Positions 20,945-31,899 of a DNA stretch of 64,000 nt are shown here, in pieces. This DNA is from Kitagawia praeruptora (Eukaryota > Streptophyta > Magnoliopsida > Apiales > Apiaceae). The position numbers and the translations under genes are program-made. The notes under the pieces were generated by a model, which saw only the letters and a program-made list of their open reading frames with translations, had not been told where the DNA came from and searched no databases. Location of the stretch: contig CM075349.1 in NCBI GenBank assembly GCA_037693485.1, forward strand, positions 74,007,001-74,071,000, in the 5' to 3' direction. The first letter of the stretch is position 1, and the number at the start of each line of letters is the position of its first letter.

Positions 20945-22431
20945 ATTTTTTATCCCTTGTTGGTCTATTATATATATAATAGAAGAGAGAGACTGACTTC
21001 TCTTTTTAGAGAGTCTATATTACGTTTGGGTTTTTAATTTCTTTTTAATGTCAAACCGTTTGTTTTATTTAATGTGGATGGTTGAACCGGACACTTTTAA
21101 CTTTAATGATTGATGTGTATAATCGTGCAAATATCAATGGCTAAAAGGTAAACAAGCCTTATACTCTGGAGCAAATATAGTTAGCACTAGTATTTGTTAG
21201 TTGCAAAGACATGCCTGTACATCAATTATAACAAGCCTACTAGTTTGTAATGCTCTGCATTAATTACTTGACCTCTCAACAGAGGGATCCCTTTGTCCAC
21301 CAAAGGTTCTTCATTTGTATTTAGTTCAGATGTAAAACTCAATTTATGTAACCTCAAATAAGACATTGAATGTAACTTGGAAGAAGATCTATGGATCATG
21401 CCTCAAGACTTTTTGAAAATAATTTAAAGAATAAGGATGGTGCTGAATTGAAGTTTGAAATTTGGCTAAGTCAGAATACGAGAAGTGCAGAATGAGGTGA
21501 ATTCGAGAAGTGCAGAAACAACTGATTAGAGAAGTCACCAATTCGATATGTACAACAATGAAGATTCGAGAAGTCTCAATTAGTGAAGTCCGAGAACACT
21601 GATTCGAGAAGTCTCAATTAGTGAAATCTAAGAATGCTGATTCGAGAAGTTAGTGGAATTGATTTGAGAAGTCAAGATATCGAATCAGCTGTTTCAGAGA
21701 TATCTCATAGTTGTCGAATGTGAGACTTGAAGTTTTTCAACACAATAATAGTCAAGATTCTGCAAAGATTTGGGGACAGAGAATCTACACAAATCAAGGC
21801 ACCTAAAATGACATATCAATTGCAGTGTGCACATAGAAAGTCTACAAAGAACCTTAAAGAGATATTCAAGGGAACAAGTAGCTGAGGAAAGTAAATCTGG
21901 CTAGCATGAAAAAAAGGTTATATCACATGATGTCCAAACTTGCACCAAAATAGTATAGACAAGATAAAAAGTAAATTTGTCTGTTACCAGTTTTGTAACA
22001 AGTGTACTGTTCACAAGTTCTATAAGTGCTCAACCTCACTTTCTTATCATTTAAGTTTTTCACAGAGAAGGTCTTTCATAGAAAACATTTTTAAAAAATC
22101 TCTTAGAGAAAAACGAAGTTGAGAATACTTTATTTGTATTCACATGTTGGAGCATACTTCGATCTAATAAAATATTAAATTAAAGTTAATTGTTTGTGTT
22201 CTTATTTTTCTACTTAATATCTGATAAATAAGAGATTTGAGAATTTGATCCTTCATTTTTAATTGAGATTAAAGGGTTACAAATGTACAATAGAACCTCT
22301 CTAAATTAATATTCTTTAAAATGATAATCTTTTTAAATTGATAAAAAGGCTCGGTCTCAAGTTGGGACCGGTATTAAGATTTAATAATCCCTTTATCGTA
22401 ATAATTAATATTTTTTAAAAAAATTACAGTG

Positions 22432-22432
<1 letters not shown>
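20945..22432. other. Non-coding stretch with retrotransposon-like texture
   Basis: No gene. The segment 21479-21672 has several imperfect direct copies of GATTCGAGAAGT with CTCAATTAGTGAA, a short tandem-like array. The sequence after it (21780-22260) looks like retrotransposon LTR or leader DNA, but no TG..CA ends, primer-binding site or coding domain could be assigned. Confidence 0.35.
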
Positions 22433-22484
<52 letters not shown>

Positions 22485-22486
<2 letters not shown>

Positions 22487-22841
22487 CTAGTGGTCAAATA
22501 GAAACCAATCTTAGAATAGAAACTAGAAACCAACACTAAATAAATTATATTTCATTTATTCTAATGGCCCCGCCAGGGGCACCTTCACAAAAAATGTTTA
22601 AAATTATTGGCTCCATCCAGCAAAAAAAAAAAAAAAAAAAAATACTGTTCACGCTGACGTCACTGCCACGTCAGCAGTGAACAGTAATTTTTTTTTTTTT
22701 TTTTACTGGATGGAGCCTAGAATATTATGAACTTTTTGTATTGGGGTATCCCTAATTTGGTCATTAGATTAGCTTGAAATATTTAATTTAGGTTTAGTTT
22801 CTAGTTTCTATTCTAATTTAGTTTCTATTAGAACAAGACAC
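22485..22841. mobile_element. Hairpin-forming MITE inside a (TA)n tract
   Basis: The ends carry inverted repeats of AATAGAAAC-TTAGAATAGAAACTAG (left) and its complement CTAGTTTCTATTCTAA (right). (TA)n runs lie on both sides (22433-22484 and 22842-22864), so it inserted in or next to a TA microsatellite. A second, inner palindrome follows at 22605-22725. Its arms are GGCTCCATCCAG, poly-A, then TACTGTTCAC with CTGACGT, mirrored by ACGTCAG, GTGAACAGTA, poly-T and CTGGATGGAGCC. No coding capacity. Confidence 0.75.
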
Positions 22842-23510
22842 TATATATATATATATATATATATAAAGTGATGTCTTTAAAAAAAAAACTTGACTACATT
22901 TTGCAAAAAACAATGGGAAAATAATTGTTTAAAAAACATCAAATTGATGCTTCGAAAATATATGAACAAGTTCAATGGTGTGCAATATATATATCTTTTT
23001 CTATGTCTGTATTATAGAACAAAAACTGAAATTTACATGGTGTGCTAAACATTGTGTTAAAATAGCACAATGCTATAATTTGTTCTAAATCTAGAACAAA
23101 AGATTAGATGAAGTTATAATTGCCACCTCACCAAAAAGTGTAAAAATGGACGGAAAATGAATAAAATAGTAACATCATTTTTTTTACTTCATCGAAAACA
23201 TGATTACTCATCTAGTTTATAACAAGATTTAAAACAATGTAGCGGAGATATAGTTCTATTTTAACAACAAAATTTTCTTTTTGGTGCCAAATTATAATAA
23301 TAATTCCATCTATTTTAGCATAATCATTCTAATAAGACGACAAAATGAATGGCAAGACATTTAATAATAAGTTTATATTTTTTATCTTTTAAAAGTGAAC
23401 TGACTTTAATTTATTTTAATTTAATTTAATTAATTTAATGGATGAGAGCCGTTCTCCAGATCATAGGAGGTCTCCATCGGCCATTTCTCATATATCAAAA
23501 AATAACTATG

Positions 23511-23735
23511 GGGTGTTTGGCAAATCTGCCAAATAACTTAAAAGTTATTTATTTTGGAAAAAATTTCGTATTTACATAATTTTTTTTAGAAAAAAATGTG
23601 TATCGGAAGTTTAATATTCGTTATCTTGTAAAAATAAGTTACTTATTTCAGAAAAAAATACATATTTTCTAACTTTTTTTTAGAATAAGTAATTTATTTC
23701 TGAAAAATAAGATTTCTCAAACGGATTATATATGT
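23511..23735. mobile_element. MITE-like AT-rich inverted repeat (GGGTGTTTGGCAAAT family)
   Basis: It begins GGGTGTTTGGCAAATCTGCC and ends with ATAAGATTTCTCAAACGG, with long complementary AAATAAGTTACTTATTT arms. The same sequence in the opposite orientation occurs at 36386-36602, which confirms that it is a dispersed element. Target duplication not clear. Confidence 0.65.
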
Positions 23736-25946
23736 ACTATCAAATTTCATTTAAGCTCATCCCCGTCAAGTCGTCAACCCAACAATAAAGGCATGGGCTG
23801 ATGGGCAGATGCTACATTGTATCCGAGCCTGTGTTTTAATAAGCAAAATTAAAACTAGCTGGGCAATAGCCCCCCTACACGTTGAATACTTAATCATCCT
23901 ATTGTACAGTGTATTCGAGCATTTCCATGAAATTTAAGATGAAAAAAATGTACTAACACGCATGTATAGTAATGAGAAGCGGCTAGTCAAGTACAAAAAG
24001 AATCCTGCATGAATTTACTTATCAATGGAAGCCTATCACCATGCAACTTAATTTGCAGGTTCTGTAAACATGTGCTGCTATACGTATAGCCTCCTCGTCC
24101 TAATTGCTGACACTCTACTGGGTCAGGACGATAAAAAAAAAAAATTGCCTCATTTAGCTAGCCAACTGTATGTATCTCTTTTTCTCTTACGTTGTGTCAA
24201 TCTCTTTTCTTTTTACAAGAATTCATGGGCACAACCTTTATACGCAAGATTTTATATATGCATATACAAGTAGCATCACGATCAAATACAATTTTTTTTT
24301 AAATATAAATTTTCAATTTTTTTTTATTAATTCAACATATTTAAAATTTCGATTCAACATCGGCTGTTCAACATGGGTTATCATATAATCATTAAAATCT
24401 TATTAAATATACATAATTAAATTTCTCGATATCCTTATTGGGGTTCACTAATACCACAATAGGGTATAGAATTGTGAATTTTTATTTGTATAATATACGG
24501 TGTGTTGAATCGTAGTTAAAAATTTGTTGAATAAATATTATATAATTTTCATCTATCCATCTCCGATTACCAATACCAAATTAGAATATAAAAATATGAA
24601 ATTTTATTAATTTTATACAATTTTCTTAATTATACCAATGTAAAATTATATTATGTATTTGAATTCAACACAAGTATAACTATTGCTCAATAGATGATGT
24701 TGAACGCAAGTTATATGTTGAACACTCATTACAAAAAGTAATTCAGATTTTTGTAAAAAAATGTTACAAATATGTTTTTAATAAATTATAAAATGATATA
24801 AATATGTTTTCGTTATGAATTATGTATATAAATAAAATTTAATTTTTATTAAAAAAATGATGTTGAATCAAAATTATATATGTATTGAATATAAAAAATT
24901 TATAAATTTGTATTCAATTTTTTTTTACTAAAACTCAAACCTATTTTACGTACACTAATACGTACTCATAGTTGTAATTATAAAGATTTTTTACAAGAAA
25001 AACACGAAAGAAGAAAGAGTCGTTTGATCATGCAGTCTGTTTTATATATTGATAATATTCATAACTTTTAATTGATTCTTTTCCATCATTCAGTAATGTT
25101 ACATGAACCTTGACATAGAGATAAGTGCTATGTCATGTAATTTGCGAATGCGTGAAAATCACGAAATTCTGTCATATATATTCTACCTTAACATATAAAT
25201 CATTGATTTCTGTGTGTCTCACATATATTTTAAAGTTTAACGTAAATAAACAAAAAACCATCTCATAAAATTACTAAATCATTCTTAAGATAGTGGAGGA
25301 GACTAAATGGTATATAAAAATAAGGAAATGCTAAATCCAAAGTTAAATTTTAATTTCCAAAACAATATATAATGTAATTACCATACTATCCTTAACAGTT
25401 AACATTAACCTCTCGAACAATATTAATTCCAGAGCTAAAGCAGAATTTTACAAAATTAATAGGTCCAGAACATACAAAACTAACAACACCTGAGCATCAC
25501 ACTTTCTAGGAAGATATATGAATCAACCACTGGTCCAAAATTAATTGTTTTAAATAATTCATAAAAATATTAAAATATCCACATTTATATGATAATATTT
25601 TCCGGACAGATGAAATCTTAGATGTAGCATACGCATGTATGTATTTGTATAGTAATGGTGGGAGTAATCTATATTACACATAAGATAAATATTATTTTAA
25701 GTATACTTGTACTAATAATATTTTGCTTGAAGATCAAATTATCCTATAGTGAATGAAACTTATGATCAGTATCATCTATATAAATTTTACGAACAATCAT
25801 AAAATAAGTAGTAGTTGACGATTTTGATTGGTATATTTGAATTAACAAACATAAAATTTAAACTTCGTATGAATCAATAATTCGTCTAAATTGGTATAAA
25901 TATTATTGACTCGTATGAATCAACAGTCTATTCGGATTTGTGTAAA
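23736..25946. other. AT-rich intergenic stretch, no gene seen
   Basis: About 2.2 kb of AT-rich DNA with many homopolymer and TA runs. Short frames here have no family resemblance. No RNA gene or transposon end can be supported. Confidence 0.5.
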
Positions 25947-25948
25947 TA

Positions 25949-26569
25949 CTCCCTCCGTCCCTTTTTAGTTGGTACATTCGCAAAAAAACACATATTAAGA
26001 AAACTTTAATTATTTAATTTGTTTCCATGTTTACCCTTAATCTTAATATTAAATGATGAATTATGAGTGTGTATACTCCCTCCGTTTCAAAATGTTAGTC
26101 CTATTTGTCATTTTCACACATATTAAGGTATCTTAAATGTGTTTATTTTTCTTTTTATTTTCATGTGATTGTAAACCTTGAAAATCAGCTGCATTTAATA
26201 AGATTAATTACGTGCTTTGAAAAGTGTATGTATATATACATATAGTGATGTGGTTTTATATAGAACAATGACGTGGCATTAAATATTTATTATAACTGGT
26301 CAATTTTGGAAAGACAATTTCAAAGTTAAGTTTTGAAAAGTTGTATTGAAAAAAGAGTAGGACACATATTATGGGATATTTTTTTTTGGCAAATAGGACT
26401 AACATTTTGAAACGGAGGGAGTATTAAATATAAAGTCAAACATTGGTACTAGAAATAAAAGGGTATATATGGAAAAATTTGTAAAAAATATATTGGAACA
26501 AGGAATGTGACAATTATTTAGGGACAATTTTTTTTTACAAATATGTCAACTAAAAAGGGATGGTGGGAG
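25949..26569. mobile_element. Stowaway MITE, outer copy
   Basis: The ends are CTCCCTCCGTCCCTTTTTAG and AAAAAGGGATGGTGGGAG, with TA on both sides (25947-25948 and 26570-26571), as for Stowaway (Tc1/mariner) MITEs. It is interrupted by a second Stowaway element at 26076-26421. Without the insert it is about 275 bases long. Confidence 0.88.
26076..26421. mobile_element. Stowaway MITE, nested copy
   Basis: The ends CTCCCTCCGTTTCAAAATGT and ACATTTTGAAACGGAGGGAG are perfect inverted repeats, flanked by TA at 26074-26075 and 26422-26423. The element sits inside the Stowaway element at 25949-26569, so it arrived later. Confidence 0.93.
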
Positions 26570-26684
26570 TATTATGGAGGCAGGAAAATATGCACATATT
26601 GCGCTCGGAATGTTAGATTAATTTTGTACTCTTAATTAATCTTATAGTTTTAAGTGAAACTTCCATCCTCCAAGTAAATGTATA

Positions 26685-26943
26685 TTCTCTCTCTGTCCCA
26701 CTTCAAGTGTCTTATTTAACTTTTCAATAAATAATTATTTTGAATTTTTACCATAATTTACATATATCATATAATTAAAAATAAATATAAAATATATCTC
26801 ATTGAAAAATATATTTAATTTACTTTAAATATATTTACTGGATTTTTAAAATTATAAATATATAAATTTTAATTATCAGTAAAAGTCGAATAAATTTGAC
26901 CGTTGAAAAGTCAAATAATCCATTTAAAGTGAAACGGAAGGAG
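26685..26943. mobile_element. Stowaway-like MITE
   Basis: The left end TTCTCTCTCTGTCCCACTTC and the right end TAAAGTGAAACGGAAGGAG are imperfect inverted repeats with TA flanks. AT-rich interior of 259 bases, no coding. Confidence 0.75.
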
Positions 26944-27729
26944 TATGAAACTTATCAACCAATCAGTTAATCATCTACATTTCTACAACCAATAATAAAT
27001 CTTGTACTTTTTCACTAATCGGTACATAGGGCTGGTTCTTTGGTAAGGCAACCAAGACAAATGTCTAGAATATCATTTGATTAAGGGACATCAAATATTT
27101 ATATAAATACATATATATTTGTTGTTAGAATAATTTTTATTTTTTGAGTACACAAAATTTTAAAGACCTTAATCTTCATATTTGTTATTAAAATGATTTA
27201 AAATTTTAATCATTCGTAACTTTATTATTTGATTTTGTTGATATCTTCTTTTGCTTTTGTTTGAGGTTATTCTTCTTCTCTCTATTGAATGATATACTTG
27301 AATTTCCAAGACTTTCCATTTGTTAATAGTTCCGATCCGTTGTTTTGCTATCATACTTGATACCAAATTTACAACTATATAGCTAATTCTAAAAATGGAC
27401 AAATTTATCTTAAAACAACCGTATAAAAAAGTATCTCTACTAAAATTTTAAAAAAGAATTTAAATAAACAGTACTTATTAGTAATACGTAATTGTTCGAA
27501 AAAAGGACAATTTCACAAATTCACGTAGCACCTAAATTTCTAGAACCGGCACTGTTGGTACATTTTAATACATGCTTGCAAGTATAAACATAAAACTTAA
27601 AATCAGTATAAATCAACATTTCTCATTAGCTTTTGTGTAATGTGAAAATGAGAAATTTTAAACAAACGAAGAAACCACATTAATATTTTGTGGCAATATT
27701 TGGACCAAGTGAACACGAAACCTACGTAG

Positions 27730-29534
27730 AGTTGTTCACGAACCGAGTTGTTCGCGAATAAGCTCGGCTCGGCTCGAGCTCGTTAAGGGCTCGAGTCGAG
27801 CTCGAACAAGATTTTTGTTCGTTAAGATTAACGAGCTCGAGCCGAAAAACCGAGCTCGGCTCGTTAAGGCTCGGTTCGGCTCGGATCGAGCTCGGCTCGT
27901 TAAAGCTCGAAAAAAATAAAAAATTTTACTTTTTATTTTTTTTATCTCCAATCAAATTAATTTTTTATTTTTTAAAAATTTGGGAATATCACTAAATTCG
28001 ATATATCCTGACATCCATACGGTTGGATCGTCGAGAAATATTTTTTAAAAAATAGAAACAACAATTCGTGACAAAGCAACAATTACAAGTACTAGTTAAA
28101 TTATTAGTGATCTACTAAGATCTCCAACCAAATTAATTTTTTATTTTTTGAAAATTTGGGAATATCACTAAATTAGATATATCTTGACATCCGTAAGGTT
28201 GGATCGTCGAAAAATATTTTTTTAAAAATAGAAACAACAATTCTTGACAAAGACTAGTTACTAGTACTAGTTAAATTAGTTGTGACCTACTAAGATCTCC
28301 AATCAAATTAATTTTTTATTTTTTGAAAATTTGGGAATATCACTAAATTAGATATATCTTGACATCTGTCCGGTTGGATCGTCGAAAAATATTTTTAAAA
28401 AAATAGAAAGAACAATTCGTGACAAAGCACTAGTTACGTACTAGTTAAATTAGTTGTGATCAACTAAGATTTCCAATCAAATTAATTTTTTATTTTTTGA
28501 AAATTTGGGAATATCACTAAATTAGATATATCTTGACATCCGTACGGTTGGATCGTCGAGAAATATTTTTTAAAAAATAGAAACAACAATTCATGACAAA
28601 GCACTAGTTACTAGTACTAGTTAAATTAGTAGTGATATACTAAGATCTCCAACCAAATTAATTTTTTATTTTTTTTTTTAAATTTGGGAATATCACTAAA
28701 TTAGGTATATCTTGACATCCGTACGGTTGGGTCGTCGAAAATTATTTTTTAAAAAATAGAAAGAACAATTCGTGACAAAGCACTAGTTACAAGTACTAGT
28801 TAAATTAGTTGTGATCTACTAAGATCTCCAATCAAATTAATTTTTTATTTTTTGAAAATTTGGGAATATCACTAAATTATATATATTTTAACATCCGTAC
28901 GGTTGGATCGTCGATAAATATTTTTTAAAAAATAAAAACAACAATTCATGACAAAGCACTAGTTACTAGTACTAGTTAAATTAGTAGTGATCTACTAAGA
29001 TCTTCAACCAAATTAATTTTTTATTTTTTGAAAATTTGGGAATATCACTAAATTAGATATATCTTAACATCCGTACGGTTGGGTCGTCGAAAAATATTTT
29101 TTAAAAAGTAGAAACAATAATTCGTGACAAAGCACTAGTTACTAGTACTAGTTAAATTAGTAGTGTTCTACTAAGATCTCCAACCAAATTAATTTTTTAT
29201 TTTTTGAAAATTTGGGAATATCACTAAATTAGATATATCTTGACATCCGTACGGTTGGATCGTCGAGAAATATTTTTTAAGAAATAGAAACAACAATCCG
29301 TAACAAAGCACTATCTACTAAGATCTCCAACCAAATTAATTGTTCGCGAACAGCTCGACCTCGAGAGCTCGAGGATGTTCGCGAACAACTCGAGTTCGGC
29401 TCGGTTCGGTCAAAACTCGGCTCTGTTTGTTAAGAAATCGGCTCGGTTCGTTAAGATCAAAGCTCGGCTCGATTCGTTAAGGTCAAAGCTTGGCTCGTTT
29501 CAATCAAAGCTCGGCTCGGTTCGTGAACAACCCT
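27730..29534. mobile_element. 1.8-kb terminal-inverted-repeat element with 12-bp target duplication and internal tandem array
   Basis: The ends AGTTGTTCACGAACCGAG and CTCGGTTCGTGAACAACCCT are inverted repeats. Both flanks carry AAACCTACGTAG (27718-27729 and 29535-29546), an exact 12-base direct repeat taken to be the target duplication. If the true ends lie a few bases inwards, the duplication could be shorter (for example 8 bases, CTACGTAG). The subterminal 180 bases at each end are packed with GAGCTCGG/GGCTCG and TTCGCGAA motifs. The interior is a tandem array (see 27942-29340) and no transposase frame exists. The superfamily is uncertain: terminal TTGTTC and GC-rich subterminal repeats suggest hAT or Mutator-like. 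Confidence 0.85.
27942..29340. repeat. Tandem array, about 8 units of 174-179 bp
   Basis: The unit begins GATCTCCAATCAAATTAATT, contains AATTTGGGAATATCACTAAA and CATCCGTACGGTTGGATCGT, and ends near CTAGTACTAGTTAAATTAGT. Unit starts lie near 27942, 28119, 28293, 28468, 28643, 28822, 28999 and 29174, with a last partial unit of about 147 bases before 29321. Units differ by scattered substitutions. The array fills the inside of the element at 27730-29534 and is non-coding; the length resembles many plant satellites by chance or by nucleosome spacing. Confidence 0.93.
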
Positions 29535-29546
29535 AAACCTACGTAG

Positions 29547-30775
29547 CAAATGAAAAGGATGAAGATCGAACTCTACGGTTTTGGTGGTTTCAGTCACAAT
29601 CAATAAGAGGACATTATAAAGTACGCAAACAGTTAACTCCACAAGAATAATAATTTGAAAATGGTCCAATAAACTGACGTTTCTCTCTTCTCAGAACCTT
29701 CACATGCATGCAGTACAGTACCAAACAGTTGATAACAAGTAAGATATCCAACTCCAACTCAATCAGGAAATACATTTGACACCCTTCAAAAAGTTCTGCT
29801 ACCATACTACACCTTTTAGAAACACGCACATGTGTGTGTTACAATCAACTGCTCAAAATCTTTCGAGTGAATATGTGGGCAAATGCTTATCAAGTCCTCC
29901 AAGATTCAATACTCATGTAAGATTCAATACTCTTACACATGGTAAGTAGATTTTCTTGCAGTTTACTTGTCAGCTTTATTGGGTACATTTAGATGAACAA
30001 TAATGTAAGTATGTTCCATCAATATACATTGAATAAACTGGATGAAAAATTTGGGGGAAATACTATTATTGAACTACCAACAAGTCTTAATTCCAGAATG
30101 GTAAGATATAATTTGGCAGAGATAATTATTAGGCTGCATTATTACTTAAGTCCATAATAGTATTATGATATATTGTCCGTTTTGGACCGAGCATACACGA
30201 ATTTGTTTTTGATTACATTCCAAAAAGTCTTGTACTGATGGAGATTGAAAATTATTGGCTAGTACTCCATTACTAGAGAAAATTATTTCAGTGTGGTACT
30301 TGGGTTGATAATACCCAACAACTATACCAACTAAGGTCGTGTGTATGACATTTTACAAGTTCAATTTTCCCTCATGTTTCTAATTTGTACCGTTCTTATA
30401 ATTCATTTGAATTTAAAAAAAAAACACTAAAACGTACGAGAAGATTAGATTCTTAATTAAATCTTTAATAGAGATAAAGTATTTGCGGTCAATGAAGTCA
30501 TATGACTATATGAGTGATTGCAACGAGAAGCAAGCTACGCCCCTAGTGCCATTTCTAGATGGCAGTACCCTTGATCTTAAAAACCACAATATCAAAGTCT
30601 CATTACATTACTATGAATGACTTTTTGGATTACACATCTGGTGCGAGGAAGCCAAAAATTTCAGAGACCTGTGTAACTAAAAATTCAATCAACTCATAAT
30701 ATATATAGCAATGCTTAATAGTAGACATAAATTAATTTTAGACTTAGTTTACAAATTAGTTAAAAATCGGTTACA
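29547..30775. other. Intergenic, 3' flank of the FPF1-like gene
   Basis: No gene or transposon end recognised. The part nearest 30775 will hold the 3' untranslated region and polyadenylation site of the FPF1-like gene on the minus strand. Confidence 0.5.
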
Positions 30776-31183
30776 CTAACTAAGAGTACTGGATGAAGAG
30801 CATGTTGCGCCACTGAGATCACGAACTTCAAAGAAGGATCGATTCTTGACAACAATATCATACATATGAATAGACTTAAAGTTAGAAAAGCTTTTAGGCA
30901 GAGAAATGAGATGATTCGTATGGTCGGACCTGTGGAACTGGAGCAGCTTCGGCTCAGTAGGGTTGTTGTACCTGGTCCATCCAAGTTCACCTAGTCGAAG
31001 CTCCAACTCTGCGTAGGATCGGATGACTTGGTTTGATGGGAGGTAAACGAGAACTCGTGGACGGGCTCCTGGTGCAGTGGCTGTACCAGGGTAAGGTGGC
31101 TCTTTTTGCTCAAATGATTCGCGGGTGGGGTTGGAGATGAGACGGGCTACCCCTTTCTTGTCGAATATCCAGACTCCGGACAT
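30776..31183 (-). CDS. FLOWERING PROMOTING FACTOR 1-like protein
   Basis: A single-exon gene of 135 codons. The start is the ATG at 31183, in good context (ACCATGT), giving MSGVWIFDKKGVARLISNP, the family N-terminus; an in-frame TTG upstream is ignored. Conserved blocks follow: RPRVLVYLPSNQVIRSYAEL, LGWTRY, LLQFHRSDHTNHLISLPKSF, FKSIHMYDIVVKNRSFFEVR, D. FPF1-type proteins are small plant proteins of about 110 residues, without known catalytic activity, that promote flowering or internode growth, partly through gibberellin signalling. This one is longer: an extra Pro/Ala-rich loop (residues about 24-40) and a Ser-rich tail after EVRDL. Such features occur in FPF1-like paralogues. The frame is intact, and a TATA box sits 90 bases upstream. 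Likely functional. Confidence 0.93.
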   Translation of the reverse strand: MSGVWIFDKKGVARLISNPTRESFEQKEPPYPGTATAPGARPRVLVYLPSNQVIRSYAELELRLGELGWTRYNNPTEPKLLQFHRSDHTNHLISLPKSFSNFKSIHMYDIVVKNRSFFEVRDLSGATCSSSSTLS

Positions 31184-31268
31184 GGTTGGTTTTGTTGCTA
31201 GAGAGGAAGATGAGGACAAGTAATGAAGCTAGTTAATTAGCAGTATTTGTTTAGGGTCTGAGGTGCTA

Positions 31269-31276
31269 CTTATATA
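31269..31276 (-). promoter_or_regulatory. TATA box of the FPF1-like gene
   Basis: TATATAAG on the minus strand, 86 bases upstream of the ATG at 31183, leaving a 5' untranslated leader of roughly 50-60 bases. Position and sequence are typical for plant promoters. Confidence 0.6.
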
Positions 31277-31899
31277 CACTAGTAATATGAAAGATCAGAA
31301 AAATGTGTGTAGTCTGGCTCTGAGGCAGCATGCGAGTGTTTAATGCTTGCTTTTAAAGCCTCTCTTCTTTATACATGGCAGTGTGACACTTATGTATCGT
31401 TTTCATGTTGTCCTATTTCACCCTACACTTTATTTAAATAAAAATATTGTGGGAAATGTCAATATTAGAGATATTTATACTCAGCATGACTGCAATCTGA
31501 GACTAGCCAAATTGTGTTTCGTATTACTTAGTTGCATCTGTGTTTGCGGTGGCCACTCAAATTTTACAATTAATTCATCACTGCTTTGGGAATGGGATAG
31601 CTAAGATCATTGATAAAAAAAAAATTAAAAAAATTCCTGAACTTGAACTAATGATGGCACTTGTGTCTGTTTTCTCTGCACTTGGAGGATTTGAGATTTC
31701 TACATTACTAATATTTTTGGAGAATCTTCGATGCCTCCAACACTTTGATGTTGTCAATACGCTACAATCTTCTACTGGAGACATATTAGCTCTCTCAAGT
31801 CCATCTAGAGCACAAATTGCTTGAGCACATGTCGATGTGCCTCCTGTAAACACAAAGAATTGTAGCATATTGTCATAGTAACATCCCGGCCTCGTAATG

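Noticed and set aside
27942..29340. Possible centromeric satellite because of the 176-bp period
   Set aside because: Only about eight diverged units, enclosed by transposon ends and a target duplication; no evidence of a centromere.
27736..29829. Short frames in the 27.7-29.8 kb element
   Set aside because: They lie in GC-rich subterminal repeats of a non-coding transposon.
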